From Chryseobacterium cupriresistens (lineage in GTDB: Bacteria; Bacteroidota; Bacteroidia; Flavobacteriales; Weeksellaceae), in the NCBI RefSeq assembly GCF_046614675.1, contig NZ_JBKKJT010000001.1, positions 806,001 through 870,000 on the forward strand: a DNA stretch of 64,000 nucleotides, read 5' to 3'. The translations under genes were made by a program, and so were the position numbers. This document shows, piece by piece, positions 33,457 through 41,487 of the stretch (its first letter is position 1; every line of letters starts with the position of its first letter). The notes beneath the pieces are model-generated. The model was given only the letters and a program-made list of their open reading frames with translations, did no database searches and was not told the DNA's origin.

Positions 33457-34104
33457 ATGAAAAAGTTAATTTTAGGATTAGCGTTAACTGCAGGAACATT
33501 CGCATTCGCTCAACAGACAGGAAACACATCTTCTAATCCGGTAACATTTGGGGTAAAAGGAGGAATGAACGTTTCTTCACTTTCTAACGGTGCAGATTTA
33601 AGTGATTCTAAATCAAAAATTGGTTTTAATGCAGGAGTTTTCGCCAACATCCCATTAGCAAGTTCTTTTAGTGTGCAGCCGGAAGTTCTTTATAATGACT
33701 TAGGTTCAAAAGTAACAAGAGAATATTCAGTACTTGGTAATAATTATAAGAGCGAATATTCAAGAAATTTAGGATACGTTGCTGTACCGGTAATGTTCCA
33801 GTATAATGCAACACCTGAGTTCTTCCTTGAAGCAGGTCCTGAATTTGGATTTCTTGTAAGCGCTAAAGATAAGTTAAAAAGTTCAACAAACAACAGTAAC
33901 AATACACAAGTTGCCACTCTTGACAAAGATGATTTCCAGACTTTTAACTTTGGTATCGGTATTGGTGCAGGATATTACTTCATTCCTAATTTAGGAATTA
34001 CAGCAAGATATACTGCAGGTCTTACTGACATTTACAAGAATAATTCTGGTGATGCTGTAAAAAACAATGTATTCCAGGTAGGTTTAGCTTATAAATTCAA
34101 ATAA
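33457..34104 (+). CDS. PorT-family outer-membrane beta-barrel protein, array member 1
   Basis: A 215-residue barrel with a signal peptide (1-18, ending FAFAQ). It shares with its four neighbours the layout FGVKGGMNVSSLS, GFNAGVFANIP, SVQPEVLYNDLGSK, LGYVAVPVMFQYNATPEFFLEAGPEFGFLVSAKDK (split) and a final VGLAYKF strand that ends in phenylalanine-lysine, as Bam-inserted barrels do. The function is unknown; such OMP_b-brl_2 proteins are abundant in Flavobacteriia. It is the first of five tandem genes and has a sigma-54-like promoter of its own and a terminator after it. Confidence 0.85.
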   Translation: MKKLILGLALTAGTFAFAQQTGNTSSNPVTFGVKGGMNVSSLSNGADLSDSKSKIGFNAGVFANIPLASSFSVQPEVLYNDLGSKVTREYSVLGNNYKSEYSRNLGYVAVPVMFQYNATPEFFLEAGPEFGFLVSAKDKLKSSTNNSNNTQVATLDKDDFQTFNFGIGIGAGYYFIPNLGITARYTAGLTDIYKNNSGDAVKNNVFQVGLAYKFK

Positions 34105-34138
34105 GCTTACATTCACTAACAAATTTTATATTCAATAG

Positions 34139-34172
34139 AAAAGATCAGATTAATTTTTTAATCTGGTCTTTT
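34139..34172 (+). terminator. Terminator of porin gene 1
   Basis: AAAAGATCAGATTAA (34139-34153) and TTAATCTGGTCTTTT (34158-34172) with a T tail; one G-U or mismatch in the stem. Confidence 0.8.
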
Positions 34173-34332
34173 TTTATGTTAAAATAATATGGAGTTAATA
34201 ATTCACCATCAATACATCCCATATAGTTGATTTTTCATTCGTTAAAAACATATAAAGTCTATATTCATGGGGTTTGACAGCATATTGTTTGTTGCTTCGC
34301 GAACGTTAAACAACATAAAATTAAACTAATCT

Positions 34333-34948
34333 ATGAAAAAGATTTTTCTAGGCCTGGCCATTATCGCAGGTACTTCACTTTGCTCAGAGCACTTCTGCAT
34401 CTACTGAAGCTACTACTCCATCCACATCTTCTAAAATCAAATTCGGTTTGAAAGCAGGTCTGAACATTTCTACCCTTTCCAATATGGATATGAAGTCAAA
34501 AGCAGGATTCTATGGTGGTGTATTTGCCAATATTCCTGTAGCTAAGGATTTTTCAGTGCAGCCGGAAGTTTTATATAGCGCTACGGGGGCAAAAGGAAAA
34601 GGAGATAATAATACCCAGCTTAATTTAGAATATCTTTCTGTTCCTGTCATGTTCCAATATAAGGCACTTCCTAATCTGTATGTAGAGGCAGGCCCGCAAT
34701 TTAACTTTTTGATTGATGCCAGATTAAAGAAAACTGCTTCTACGAGCCTTCTTAAAAATGGAACTCAATCTTTCGATTTTGGGATCGGATTGGGAGCGGG
34801 TTATTTTTTTACCAAAAATATTGGGGTGAATGTGAGATATACCGCAGGCTTATCTGATATTGTAAAAACAAAATATCAGTACGGATATGACAGAGAGGGA
34901 TCTGTAAAAAATGGCGTATTCCAGATAGGATTAAACTACAAATTCTAA
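34333..34948 (+). pseudogene. PorT-family barrel, array member 2, frameshifted in the signal peptide
   Basis: The ATG at 34333 opens MKKIFLGLAIIAGTSL and then meets a TGA after 24 codons. In the next frame from 34382 the same protein continues as AQSTSASTEATT and FGLKAGLNISTLS through a full barrel ending QIGLNYKF at 34948. Paralogues read TFAFAQ or TFAFSQ at this point, so either two bases were lost or one was gained near 34376-34382. The mature part is intact, so the break could be a recent mutation. Its promoter region has a poor -24 element (TTGACAG instead of TGGCAnn), unlike the intact copies, which supports decay. Confidence 0.75.
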
Positions 34949-34977
34949 AGTTTACTAAGTTTTTTAATGACAAGGAG

Positions 34978-34999
34978 GCCGGATTAATTTTAATCCGGC
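34978..34999 (+). terminator. Terminator of porin gene 2
   Basis: GCCGGATTAA (34978-34987) and TTAATCCGGC (34990-34999) followed by a T run. Confidence 0.8.
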
Positions 35000-35072
35000 T
35001 TTTTTACCGCAGATAAAAAAATATTCTTAAAAAATGTATACTAAGTAGAAAATTAAGAACATAAATTGATTT

Positions 35073-35087
35073 TGGCACGTAGTTTGT
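35073..35087 (+). promoter_or_regulatory. Sigma-54-like promoter of porin gene 3
   Basis: TGGCACG-TAGT-TTGT, the strongest match to the -24 TGGCACG half. The ATG at 35137 is about 50 bases downstream. Confidence 0.6.
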
Positions 35088-35136
35088 TTCTTAAAGAAAT
35101 GTTAAATAAAACTTAATAACTATTAAAAATAAACTT

Positions 35137-35730
35137 ATGAAAAAGATTTTTTTAGGCCTTGCGCTTGTAGCAGGTACTTTTGCTTTCTCTCAGAAGACTT
35201 CAACTTCTACTGCTTCTTCTTCTCCAGTTAGATTTGGTGTGAAAGCGGGTCTTAATATTTCAACTCTTACCGAGAATGATTTCAATTCAAAAGCGGGATT
35301 CTACGGAGGATTATTTGCCAATATTCCTGTAGCTCAGGACTTCTCTTTCCAACCAGAAGTGTTATACAACGGAATGGGTGCAAAAATTAAAGGGACTAAT
35401 GATATAAAAGTAAACCTGGATTATATTTCTGTACCGTTAATGCTTCAATATAATGCCCTTCCTAACCTATACGTGGAAGCAGGACCTCAATTCAGCTTTT
35501 TGATTAACTCAAAACTGAAAGCTGATTCCAATTCTGCAGATGCTAAAGATCTGTTCAAAGGTTTCGACTTCGGAATTGGTCTTGGAGCAGGATATTATTT
35601 CACAGACAATATCGGTATTACCGCAAGATATGTGGCTGGTTTAACGGATGTTGCCAAAGACAGACCGGATCTATCTGAAGACAAAGCTAAAAACGGAGTA
35701 TTCCAGGTAGGTTTAGCATATAAATTTTAA
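35137..35730 (+). CDS. PorT-family outer-membrane beta-barrel protein, array member 3
   Basis: A 197-residue barrel with a clear signal peptide (1-19, ending AFSQK). It is the nearest relative of the frameshifted copy just upstream: both share MKKIFLGLA, FGVKAGLNISTL, KAGFYGG, FANIPVA and a short extracellular loop set. The final strand is VGLAYKF. Own sigma-54-like promoter (35073-35087) and own terminator (35776-35795). The role is unknown; the loops differ from other members, suggesting variation in exposed parts. Confidence 0.85.
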   Translation: MKKIFLGLALVAGTFAFSQKTSTSTASSSPVRFGVKAGLNISTLTENDFNSKAGFYGGLFANIPVAQDFSFQPEVLYNGMGAKIKGTNDIKVNLDYISVPLMLQYNALPNLYVEAGPQFSFLINSKLKADSNSADAKDLFKGFDFGIGLGAGYYFTDNIGITARYVAGLTDVAKDRPDLSEDKAKNGVFQVGLAYKF

Positions 35731-35775
35731 GAAATCAGTTTAGCTTTTTAAAGCAGACTTCTCATCAATACAGAG

Positions 35776-35795
35776 CCGGATTTAATATAATCCGG
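35776..35795 (+). terminator. Terminator of porin gene 3
   Basis: CCGGATT (35776-35782) and AATCCGG (35789-35795) with a T run. Confidence 0.75.
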
Positions 35796-35818
35796 TTTTT
35801 TTATTTGTCCCGATATTT

Positions 35819-35833
35819 TGGCAAGAAATTTGC
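35819..35833 (+). promoter_or_regulatory. Sigma-54-like promoter with no gene directly after it
   Basis: TGGCAAG-AAAT-TTGC, a full match to the -24 and -12 cores. The next porin ATG is over 340 bases away and has its own such promoter, with a terminator between, so this promoter should make a short transcript of its own. Confidence 0.6.
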
Positions 35834-35843
35834 CTGTAGAATA

Positions 35844-36102
35844 ATTGATTGTACTCTATCCGGAATTTTTCCAACTTACGGTTTATGTTTCACAATGAGT
35901 ATGCTTTGATTCATTTGATATTCAATTGAATATCAGAATTACAATCTAACTATTACCATTAAACTTTAACGGAACTGTGTCAGCCAAGCTGGCAATATGA
36001 GTACACAACAGAATATGGAAAATATTTTGTCTGTTCAAATAAGATACATTTTGATTTCAATAGAAAAAGTCAGGTTTATTAGTTTACGCCTGACTTTTTC
36101 GC
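35844..36102 (+). ncRNA. Candidate small RNA of about 260 bases
   Basis: The sequence runs from the predicted start of the promoter at 35819 to the terminator ending near 36100. No convincing protein-coding frame is seen; the longest ATG frame gives a short unremarkable peptide. A GCCA-AGC-TGGC hairpin lies near 35984-35995. It lies inside the porin array, so it may regulate porin mRNAs, but this is inference. Confidence 0.4.
36064..36099 (+). terminator. Terminator of the candidate small RNA
   Basis: AAAAAGTCAGG (36064-36074) and CCTGACTTTTT (36089-36099) with a T run. Confidence 0.8.
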
Positions 36103-36133
36103 TTATTATGACTTTTATCACTTTATCCTTTTG

Positions 36134-36148
36134 TGGCAGATATTTTGA
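36134..36148 (+). promoter_or_regulatory. Sigma-54-like promoter of porin gene 4
   Basis: TGGCAGA-TATT-TTGA with the -24 and -12 cores at the correct spacing; the ATG at 36177 follows after about 30 bases. Confidence 0.55.
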
Positions 36149-36176
36149 TCCAAAAAAGAAAATTAAACTTTAAATC

Positions 36177-36872
36177 ATGAAAAAACTCTTTGCAGTAATT
36201 GTAATTGCAGGTTGCCTTTTCGCGAATGCGCAGGAAAAACATCAGTCAAAATCTTCTCCTGTCACTTTTGGTGTTAAAGCAGGTTTTAACGGTTCTACAC
36301 TTACCAGAGGAGATGGCTATGAATATGATAACAATGAGAAAATCAAAGCAGGTTTTCATGCAGGAGTGTTTGCGAATATTCCTGTTTCTGAGAAATTCAG
36401 CATCCAGCCAGAGCTTCTTTTCAGTCAGCTGGGATCAAAATCAGACTATAACTACAGAACCAGCTCGGGAAACTACAGAAAGACACAACACTATGATTAT
36501 AGGACAACATTAAATTACCTTTCTCTTCCTGTAATGGTTCAATACAATATTCTTCCGCAGCTTTATGTAGAAGCAGGTCCTGAATTCGGATATCTGCTGG
36601 GAGGAAAGACAAAAGGAGATTTAACCACTATCGAGACTACCGGAAATTCAGTTACAGTACAGCGTACGGAATATATTTCACAGAGCATTTCAAAAAGCCT
36701 TTTTAATCGTTTCAATGTAGGATTAGGTATTGGTGCCGGATATTATTTCACTGAAAACTTTGGCGTAACCGCAAGATTTACGGCTGGGCTTACCGAAGTT
36801 TACAAATACAACGACGGTGATAAAGTAAGAAATAATGCACTTCAGGTAGGAGTAGTATACCGATTTAAATAG
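36177..36872 (+). CDS. PorT-family outer-membrane beta-barrel protein, array member 4
   Basis: A 231-residue barrel with a signal peptide (1-18, FANAQ). Shared blocks FGVKAGFNGSTL, AGFHAGVFANIP, SIQPELLFSQLGSK, LPVMVQYNILPQLYVEAGPEFGYLLGG (split) and GVVYRF. It has longer polar loops (residues ~40-50 and ~100-115) than its neighbours. Sigma-54-like promoter at 36134-36148 and a weaker hairpin after it. The function is unknown. Confidence 0.85.
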   Translation: MKKLFAVIVIAGCLFANAQEKHQSKSSPVTFGVKAGFNGSTLTRGDGYEYDNNEKIKAGFHAGVFANIPVSEKFSIQPELLFSQLGSKSDYNYRTSSGNYRKTQHYDYRTTLNYLSLPVMVQYNILPQLYVEAGPEFGYLLGGKTKGDLTTIETTGNSVTVQRTEYISQSISKSLFNRFNVGLGIGAGYYFTENFGVTARFTAGLTEVYKYNDGDKVRNNALQVGVVYRFK

Positions 36873-36899
36873 AGATATTTATTATTTTCAAAACTGGTG

Positions 36900-36932
36900 C
36901 CGGGCTTTAAAAAGTCCGGTATTTTTATTTTT
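36900..36932 (+). terminator. Terminator of porin gene 4
   Basis: CCGGGCTTT and AAAGTCCGG form an imperfect stem with a short loop and T run. Confidence 0.65.
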
Positions 36933-37157
36933 ATTCTTAAAAAGTACCCGGAAGTCCTTTTAATTCATGGAAAAGCCAATTCCAGTTCAATTTTTTTTAT
37001 TATTTCAATTATCAATAATAAAGTGTAATGAGCCTTCAACTATTTTCACAAAACATTCATTATATAAAATATTTATTCATCAAAAAGGGATAAATGGTTT
37101 AAAATAAACTTTTCAAAAACCATCTCAAAAGCCCTTTAAACAGGCATTTTTCGACTT
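36933..37157. other. AT-rich intergenic region upstream of porin gene 5
   Basis: About 225 bases without a gene, hairpin or clear -7 box. It could contain a distant activator site for the sigma-54-like promoter at 37158; none was recognised. Confidence 0.4.
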
Positions 37158-37172
37158 TGGCAAGCAATTTGC
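37158..37172 (+). promoter_or_regulatory. Sigma-54-like promoter of porin gene 5
   Basis: TGGCAAG-CAAT-TTGC, identical to the porin 1 promoter through the -24 and -12 elements. The ATG at 37237 is about 65 bases downstream. Confidence 0.65.
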
Positions 37173-37236
37173 AAAATACTTGGAGTCTGATTGAGAGATA
37201 TCCGACACACAAATAGTAAAATTAAAAAATAAAATT

Positions 37237-37956
37237 ATGAAGAAGTTATTTTTAGGATTAGCATTAACTGCTGGTACACTAGCTTTCGCTCAGGAGACAG
37301 AAACAAAGACGGAAACTAAAACAGTCAATGCATCACCACTAAAAAAAGATGTACAACCCATTAGATTCGGAATCAAGGCCGGAGGAAACTCAGCTTATTT
37401 CAGTGAGCAAAAGTTTGGAATCAACACACAACAACTAGGTTTCCACGCAGGTGCATTCGTTAATATTCCACTTTCAAAACATTTCAGCTTACAGCCAGAG
37501 GTATTATACAACCAAATGGGAGCAAAAGATGTAATTTCATCTACAGAAACTGATAATGGAATTACGAATGTAAAAACTAAAGAAGAAGGTAGAGTAAAGA
37601 TGAACTATATTTCAGTTCCATTGATGCTTCAGATGAGACCTACAGAGAAATTTTACGTTGAAGCCGGACCTGAATTCAGTTATTTCATCAACGGAAAGAC
37701 TAAAGGAGAAAGAAGTGTAGCAAGTACTACAGGAGGTGTTACTACAACCACTACAAGTTCTAATACTGAAGATATCGACAAAGATCAGATCAATAAATTC
37801 AATTTCGGATTGGGTCTTGGTTTAGGATATGATATCACATCTAACATCGGTATCAGCGCAAGATATGTAAATAGCTTGACAAAAATTGATAAAAGCAGAC
37901 CTGCTGCTGAAAACAACAACAGAGTATTTCAGTTAGGTCTTAACTACAAATTCTAA
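37237..37956 (+). CDS. PorT-family outer-membrane beta-barrel protein, array member 5
   Basis: A 239-residue barrel with a signal peptide (1-19, AFAQE) followed by a TETKTET linker. Shared blocks FGIKAGGNSAYFS, LGFHAGAFVNIP, SLQPEVLYNQMGAK and a final LGLNYKF. It is the largest of the array because of extra loop segments near 95-115 and 165-190. Sigma-54-like promoter at 37158 and a hairpin terminator after it. The function is unknown. Confidence 0.85.
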   Translation: MKKLFLGLALTAGTLAFAQETETKTETKTVNASPLKKDVQPIRFGIKAGGNSAYFSEQKFGINTQQLGFHAGAFVNIPLSKHFSLQPEVLYNQMGAKDVISSTETDNGITNVKTKEEGRVKMNYISVPLMLQMRPTEKFYVEAGPEFSYFINGKTKGERSVASTTGGVTTTTTSSNTEDIDKDQINKFNFGLGLGLGYDITSNIGISARYVNSLTKIDKSRPAAENNNRVFQLGLNYKF

Positions 37957-38002
37957 TTAGAAACCAATTTTTTAACCGAAGTGCATTAACCTTGCACGCA
38001 TA

Positions 38003-38033
38003 AAATAGCCGGAAGATTTTCTTCCGGCTATTT
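38003..38033. terminator. Terminator between porin gene 5 and the convergent glycerophosphodiesterase gene
   Basis: AAATAGCCGGAAG (38003-38015) and CTTCCGGCTATTT (38021-38033) form a perfect 13-base stem. Confidence 0.85.
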
Positions 38034-38045
38034 ATATCAAAAGTT

Positions 38046-38993
38046 TTATTCAAATATTCTCGGATCATCACTGATCACCCCATCTATTCCCATTTCTTTT
38101 AATTCCTTTAATCTTTCTCTGGTATTCACAGTCCATGGGATTACTTTCATGCCTAATGAGTGGCATTCCTTTACTAATTGGGGCGTTACAAGATTATGTT
38201 CCGGGCTGTAAATTGTAGGAGTAAAACTCAGGAACTTCATATCTCCGGCTACTCCATTCATATGATCAGGATACATTCTGAACTTTTCTACCGGAATATT
38301 TTTAAAATAAGCCTGCTGCTGGGCCAGCTTTTTATCATCAACCTTTTCTACGAGTAAAGCAGTCATTATTCCAGGATATTCTTTATGAAGAATTTCCAGT
38401 GTTCTTGGATCAAAAGACTGAATGATCACCCTATCCTGGATCTTTTTTTCAATAATGATCTTCATCATCAGATCCACAAACTCTTTGGGTTCGGGATGGA
38501 ATATATTGTCTGAGAAAGGACGTGTTTTGGTTTCTATATTATAATAAGGTAACGGCCTTTTCAATTCACGGGCATAAGCTTCAGATGCATCAATGACGTC
38601 TGAAAAGAGAGGTTTCTGAACCTTCATTTTCTTTTGATCAGGATAGTTTTCCAGTTTTTTCATTCCTACATCAAAGGTTTTGATCTTTGCATAAGACATT
38701 TCATAAATTTTATAATAAAACCCCGAATCCTTGGGAATATAGGTTCCATTTGGTTTTGTTACCAATTCAGGTGAAAGAAAAGCATCATGGGAAAGAATTA
38801 CTTTTTTATCTTTTGTTATGGCCAGATCCATTTCCAATGTGGAAACATTCATTTTTAATCCGTTTTTCATAGCCGGTATTGTATTTTCCGGGTAAAGGGA
38901 TTTTCCTCCGCGGTGTGCCTGCCTGTCAAAAGATTGTGAAGCATAAAATTGGGTAAATACAATAAAAATACCCGTGAATAGTGCATTTTTCAT
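38046..38993 (-). CDS. Glycerophosphodiester phosphodiesterase, secreted
   Basis: A 315-residue periplasmic enzyme with a signal peptide (1-19) and a TIM-barrel GDPD domain. The signature QAHRGGKSLYPENTIPA gives the catalytic HRG at about residues 27-29 and the ENT acid, followed by LEMDLAITKDKKVILSHD with the metal-binding acids and second histidine; IETKTRP near 170 and the C-terminal WTVNTRERLKELKEMGIDGVISDDP follow. It breaks down glycerophosphodiesters of membrane lipids, yielding glycerol 3-phosphate. It resembles UgpQ/GlpQ. A -7 box TAATTTTG is at 39014-39021 on the minus strand. Confidence 0.9.
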   Translation of the reverse strand: MKNALFTGIFIVFTQFYASQSFDRQAHRGGKSLYPENTIPAMKNGLKMNVSTLEMDLAITKDKKVILSHDAFLSPELVTKPNGTYIPKDSGFYYKIYEMSYAKIKTFDVGMKKLENYPDQKKMKVQKPLFSDVIDASEAYARELKRPLPYYNIETKTRPFSDNIFHPEPKEFVDLMMKIIIEKKIQDRVIIQSFDPRTLEILHKEYPGIMTALLVEKVDDKKLAQQQAYFKNIPVEKFRMYPDHMNGVAGDMKFLSFTPTIYSPEHNLVTPQLVKECHSLGMKVIPWTVNTRERLKELKEMGIDGVISDDPRIFE

Positions 38994-39079
38994 ATCCTGA
39001 AGTTTTAATCTTACAAAATTAAAACTCCACTGTATATTGTATAATAAAGGAATATTAAGCTTTTGCTACATTTCTAAAA

Positions 39080-39112
39080 CAAAAGAACCAGGTTGTACAC
39101 CCGGTCCTTTTT
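39080..39112 (-). terminator. Terminator of purF
   Basis: An imperfect stem with arms GAACCAGG and CCCGGTCC (one mismatch) around a TTGTACA loop; T-rich tail on the minus strand. Confidence 0.6.
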
Positions 39113-39129
39113 ATATTTCAATAAAGAGA

Positions 39130-40629
39130 CTAATTGAATAAATCAACTTCTTCTCCTTTTCCTACAGGATATTCTTCTGTAAAGCATCCGAAGCAGTGGT
39201 TGGCTGATCCTAAAATATCTTTCAGGTTATCGATACTTAAAAACTCTAAGGAGTCTACTCCCAGGTAATTTTTAAGTTCTTCCGTAGTCATATTGGCAGA
39301 AATCAGATCATCTTTGGACGGAGTATCAATTCCAAGGTAGCAAGGAGCGATAATTGGAGGGGAAACACTTCTGAAGTGGATTTCCTTTACTCCTGCATCT
39401 TTTAAAATTTTAACCAGTCTTTTAGATGTTGTTCCACGAACAATAGAATCGTCAATAATGACTACTCTCTTGTCTTTCATTTCAGAAATGATCGGGTTCA
39501 GCTTAAGATTCACTACCCTTTCTCTCATTTCCTGTGTAGGAACGATGAAACTTCTTCCGATATATCTGTTTTTGATCAAAACCGGACGGAAAGGTATTCC
39601 TGAAGCTTTAGAGAAACCAATAGCAGCCGGAACTCCGGAATCCGGAACTCCAATTACCAGATCAGCTTCTACAGGAGCCTGTTCCCAGATTTTCTCTCCG
39701 GATTTTTCTCTGATCTCGTAAACATTGATATTTTCTAAGGTAGAGTCAGGTCTTGCGAAATAAATATATTCGAAAGAACAGATTCTCTGCTTACCTTTCG
39801 CTTCATCCATCATATAAGAATGAAGTTTTCCAGGTTCGTTTTCGTTGGTATAAATGATCTCACCAGGAAGGATATCACGTACATACTGAGCACCTACAGC
39901 ATCCAATGCTACAGATTCTGAAGCTACTACATAAGATTTTTCATCAATAGCCCCCAATACTAACGGACGGATACCGTTGAAGTCTCTGAATGCAAAGAAT
40001 TTGTTTCTGGTCATCCCTACTACAGAATAAGCTCCTTCAATCTTTTCCATGGTTGCTTTAATCGCTCCACGAAGACCTAAATCAAGGTTTTTCTGAATCA
40101 GTCTCAGGATAACTTCAGAATCGGAAGTCGCTCTGAAAACTACGCCTTCAGCTTCTAATTCTGCTTTTAATTCTTTGGCATTGGTAAGATTACCATTGTG
40201 TGCTATAGAAAGTATAATCTGGTCATATTCGTTTTTCGCGAAAAATGGCTGAAAATTATATTTCTTCTTATCTCCTGCAGTGGTATAACGGGTATGCCCA
40301 ATTGCAGAATTTCCCATAAAAGTTTCAGGTTCCTGAATGTCTTTATAAACATCTAAAACCAGTCCTTCGTCTTTCATGTTTGTGATTCTTCCATCCTTTA
40401 AAACGGAAATACCACAAGCCTCCTGACCTCTGTGCTGTAATGCAAAAAGGCCAAACTGTGAAAGAGAGAAAGTATCCAGATCATTATCCGAATACATTCC
40501 GAAGATCCCACATTCTTCATTAGGAGCATCCAGTCTTTCCTCTTCCTGAGTTCTGAAAAGATTTCTTCCGTAGGTCTGGGTTTTAAACTGTTTTAAATAT
40601 TCACTTTTATGAATGTCTAAACTTTTCAT
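39130..40629 (-). CDS. purF: Amidophosphoribosyltransferase, [4Fe-4S]-type
   Basis: First step of purine synthesis, moving the glutamine amide to PRPP. Residues 1-39 form a propeptide ending in NEE, so autocleavage would expose Cys40 of the sequence ECGIFGMYSD. The glutaminase part (QHRGQEACGIS) is followed by the PRPP site VVIIDDSIVRGTTS. The iron-sulfur cysteines of the Bacillus-type enzyme are present as ICSFEY, APCYLG and CFGCF. The propeptide is longer than the 11 residues of Bacillus. It is transcribed with purC at 99 bases' distance; a terminator follows. Confidence 0.93.
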   Translation of the reverse strand: MKSLDIHKSEYLKQFKTQTYGRNLFRTQEEERLDAPNEECGIFGMYSDNDLDTFSLSQFGLFALQHRGQEACGISVLKDGRITNMKDEGLVLDVYKDIQEPETFMGNSAIGHTRYTTAGDKKKYNFQPFFAKNEYDQIILSIAHNGNLTNAKELKAELEAEGVVFRATSDSEVILRLIQKNLDLGLRGAIKATMEKIEGAYSVVGMTRNKFFAFRDFNGIRPLVLGAIDEKSYVVASESVALDAVGAQYVRDILPGEIIYTNENEPGKLHSYMMDEAKGKQRICSFEYIYFARPDSTLENINVYEIREKSGEKIWEQAPVEADLVIGVPDSGVPAAIGFSKASGIPFRPVLIKNRYIGRSFIVPTQEMRERVVNLKLNPIISEMKDKRVVIIDDSIVRGTTSKRLVKILKDAGVKEIHFRSVSPPIIAPCYLGIDTPSKDDLISANMTTEELKNYLGVDSLEFLSIDNLKDILGSANHCFGCFTEEYPVGKGEEVDLFN

Positions 40630-40728
40630 TTCTATTTTTTCTAAATTAAAAGATTAAAAAATTTAATGATTAAAAAGATTACAGCCTGTTTAATTTTTAA
40701 ATGGTTTAATCTTTAAATAAATTAAATC

Positions 40729-41451
40729 TTATTTCTGTAAAAGATTTTTAAGACGGTTGTAGATTTCAACATAAGCCTCAGTAACTTCTCCTAAGTCTCT
40801 TCTGAATCTGTCTTTGTCTAATTTCTTCATGGTATCTTTATCCCAAAGTCTGCAAGTATCAGGAGAGATTTCGTCTGCTAAGATGATTTCACCGTCTGAA
40901 GTTTTACCTAATTCGATTTTGAAATCTACCAGGATGATATTGATTTTGTCAAACAGGTCGATAAGGATATCATTGATATCTGAAGATAACTCATACATTT
41001 CGTCAAGTTCTTCGTAAGTAGCTGCTCCTAAGAAAACGGCATGGTGATCATTGATAAGCGGATCTCCCAATTCATCTTTTTTATAACAGATATCGAAGAT
41101 CGTTACAGGAGATTTAATTCCTTCTTCCACTCCTAATCTTTGCGCCATGCTTCCTGCAGAGTAGTTTCTTACCACCATTTCCAAAGGAATGATAGAAACC
41201 TTTCTTACCAGCTGCTCTCTTTCGTCTAATTTTTTGATGAAATGAGTTTTAATCCCTTTCTCATTTAAGTATTCAAAAATAAGGGTTGTGATTGCGTTGT
41301 TCATTTCCCCTTTAAGGTCTACCTGACCTCTTTTTTGAGCGTTAAATGCTGTAGCATCGTCTTTGAAACGTACTACTACTTCATCAGGATTATCGGTTGC
41401 AAATACTTGTTTTGCTTTCCCCTCGTACAACATTTCTTTCTTTTGACTCAT
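40729..41451 (-). CDS. purC: Phosphoribosylaminoimidazole-succinocarboxamide synthase (SAICAR synthetase)
   Basis: Joins aspartate to CAIR in purine synthesis; 240 residues. The opening MLYEGKAKQVFATD with the ATP-binding GKAKQV loop, the GYK/KRGQVDLKGEMNN segment, MVVRNYSAGSMAQRLGVEEG and the SPDTCRLWD stretch are all characteristic. It is immediately before purF on the same strand (99-base gap) and after the DUF3307 gene (36-base gap), so one long transcript is likely. Confidence 0.93.
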   Translation of the reverse strand: MSQKKEMLYEGKAKQVFATDNPDEVVVRFKDDATAFNAQKRGQVDLKGEMNNAITTLIFEYLNEKGIKTHFIKKLDEREQLVRKVSIIPLEMVVRNYSAGSMAQRLGVEEGIKSPVTIFDICYKKDELGDPLINDHHAVFLGAATYEELDEMYELSSDINDILIDLFDKINIILVDFKIELGKTSDGEIILADEISPDTCRLWDKDTMKKLDKDRFRRDLGEVTEAYVEIYNRLKNLLQK

Positions 41452-41487
41452 AATTTTACTTTCTAAATTGTAGTTAGATTTATTGAT

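Noticed and set aside
35998..36175. Short ATG frame (about 58 codons) after the gene-free sigma-54-like promoter
   Set aside because: Composition and lack of signal or motif look non-coding, and it runs through the terminator; a small RNA is the simpler reading.
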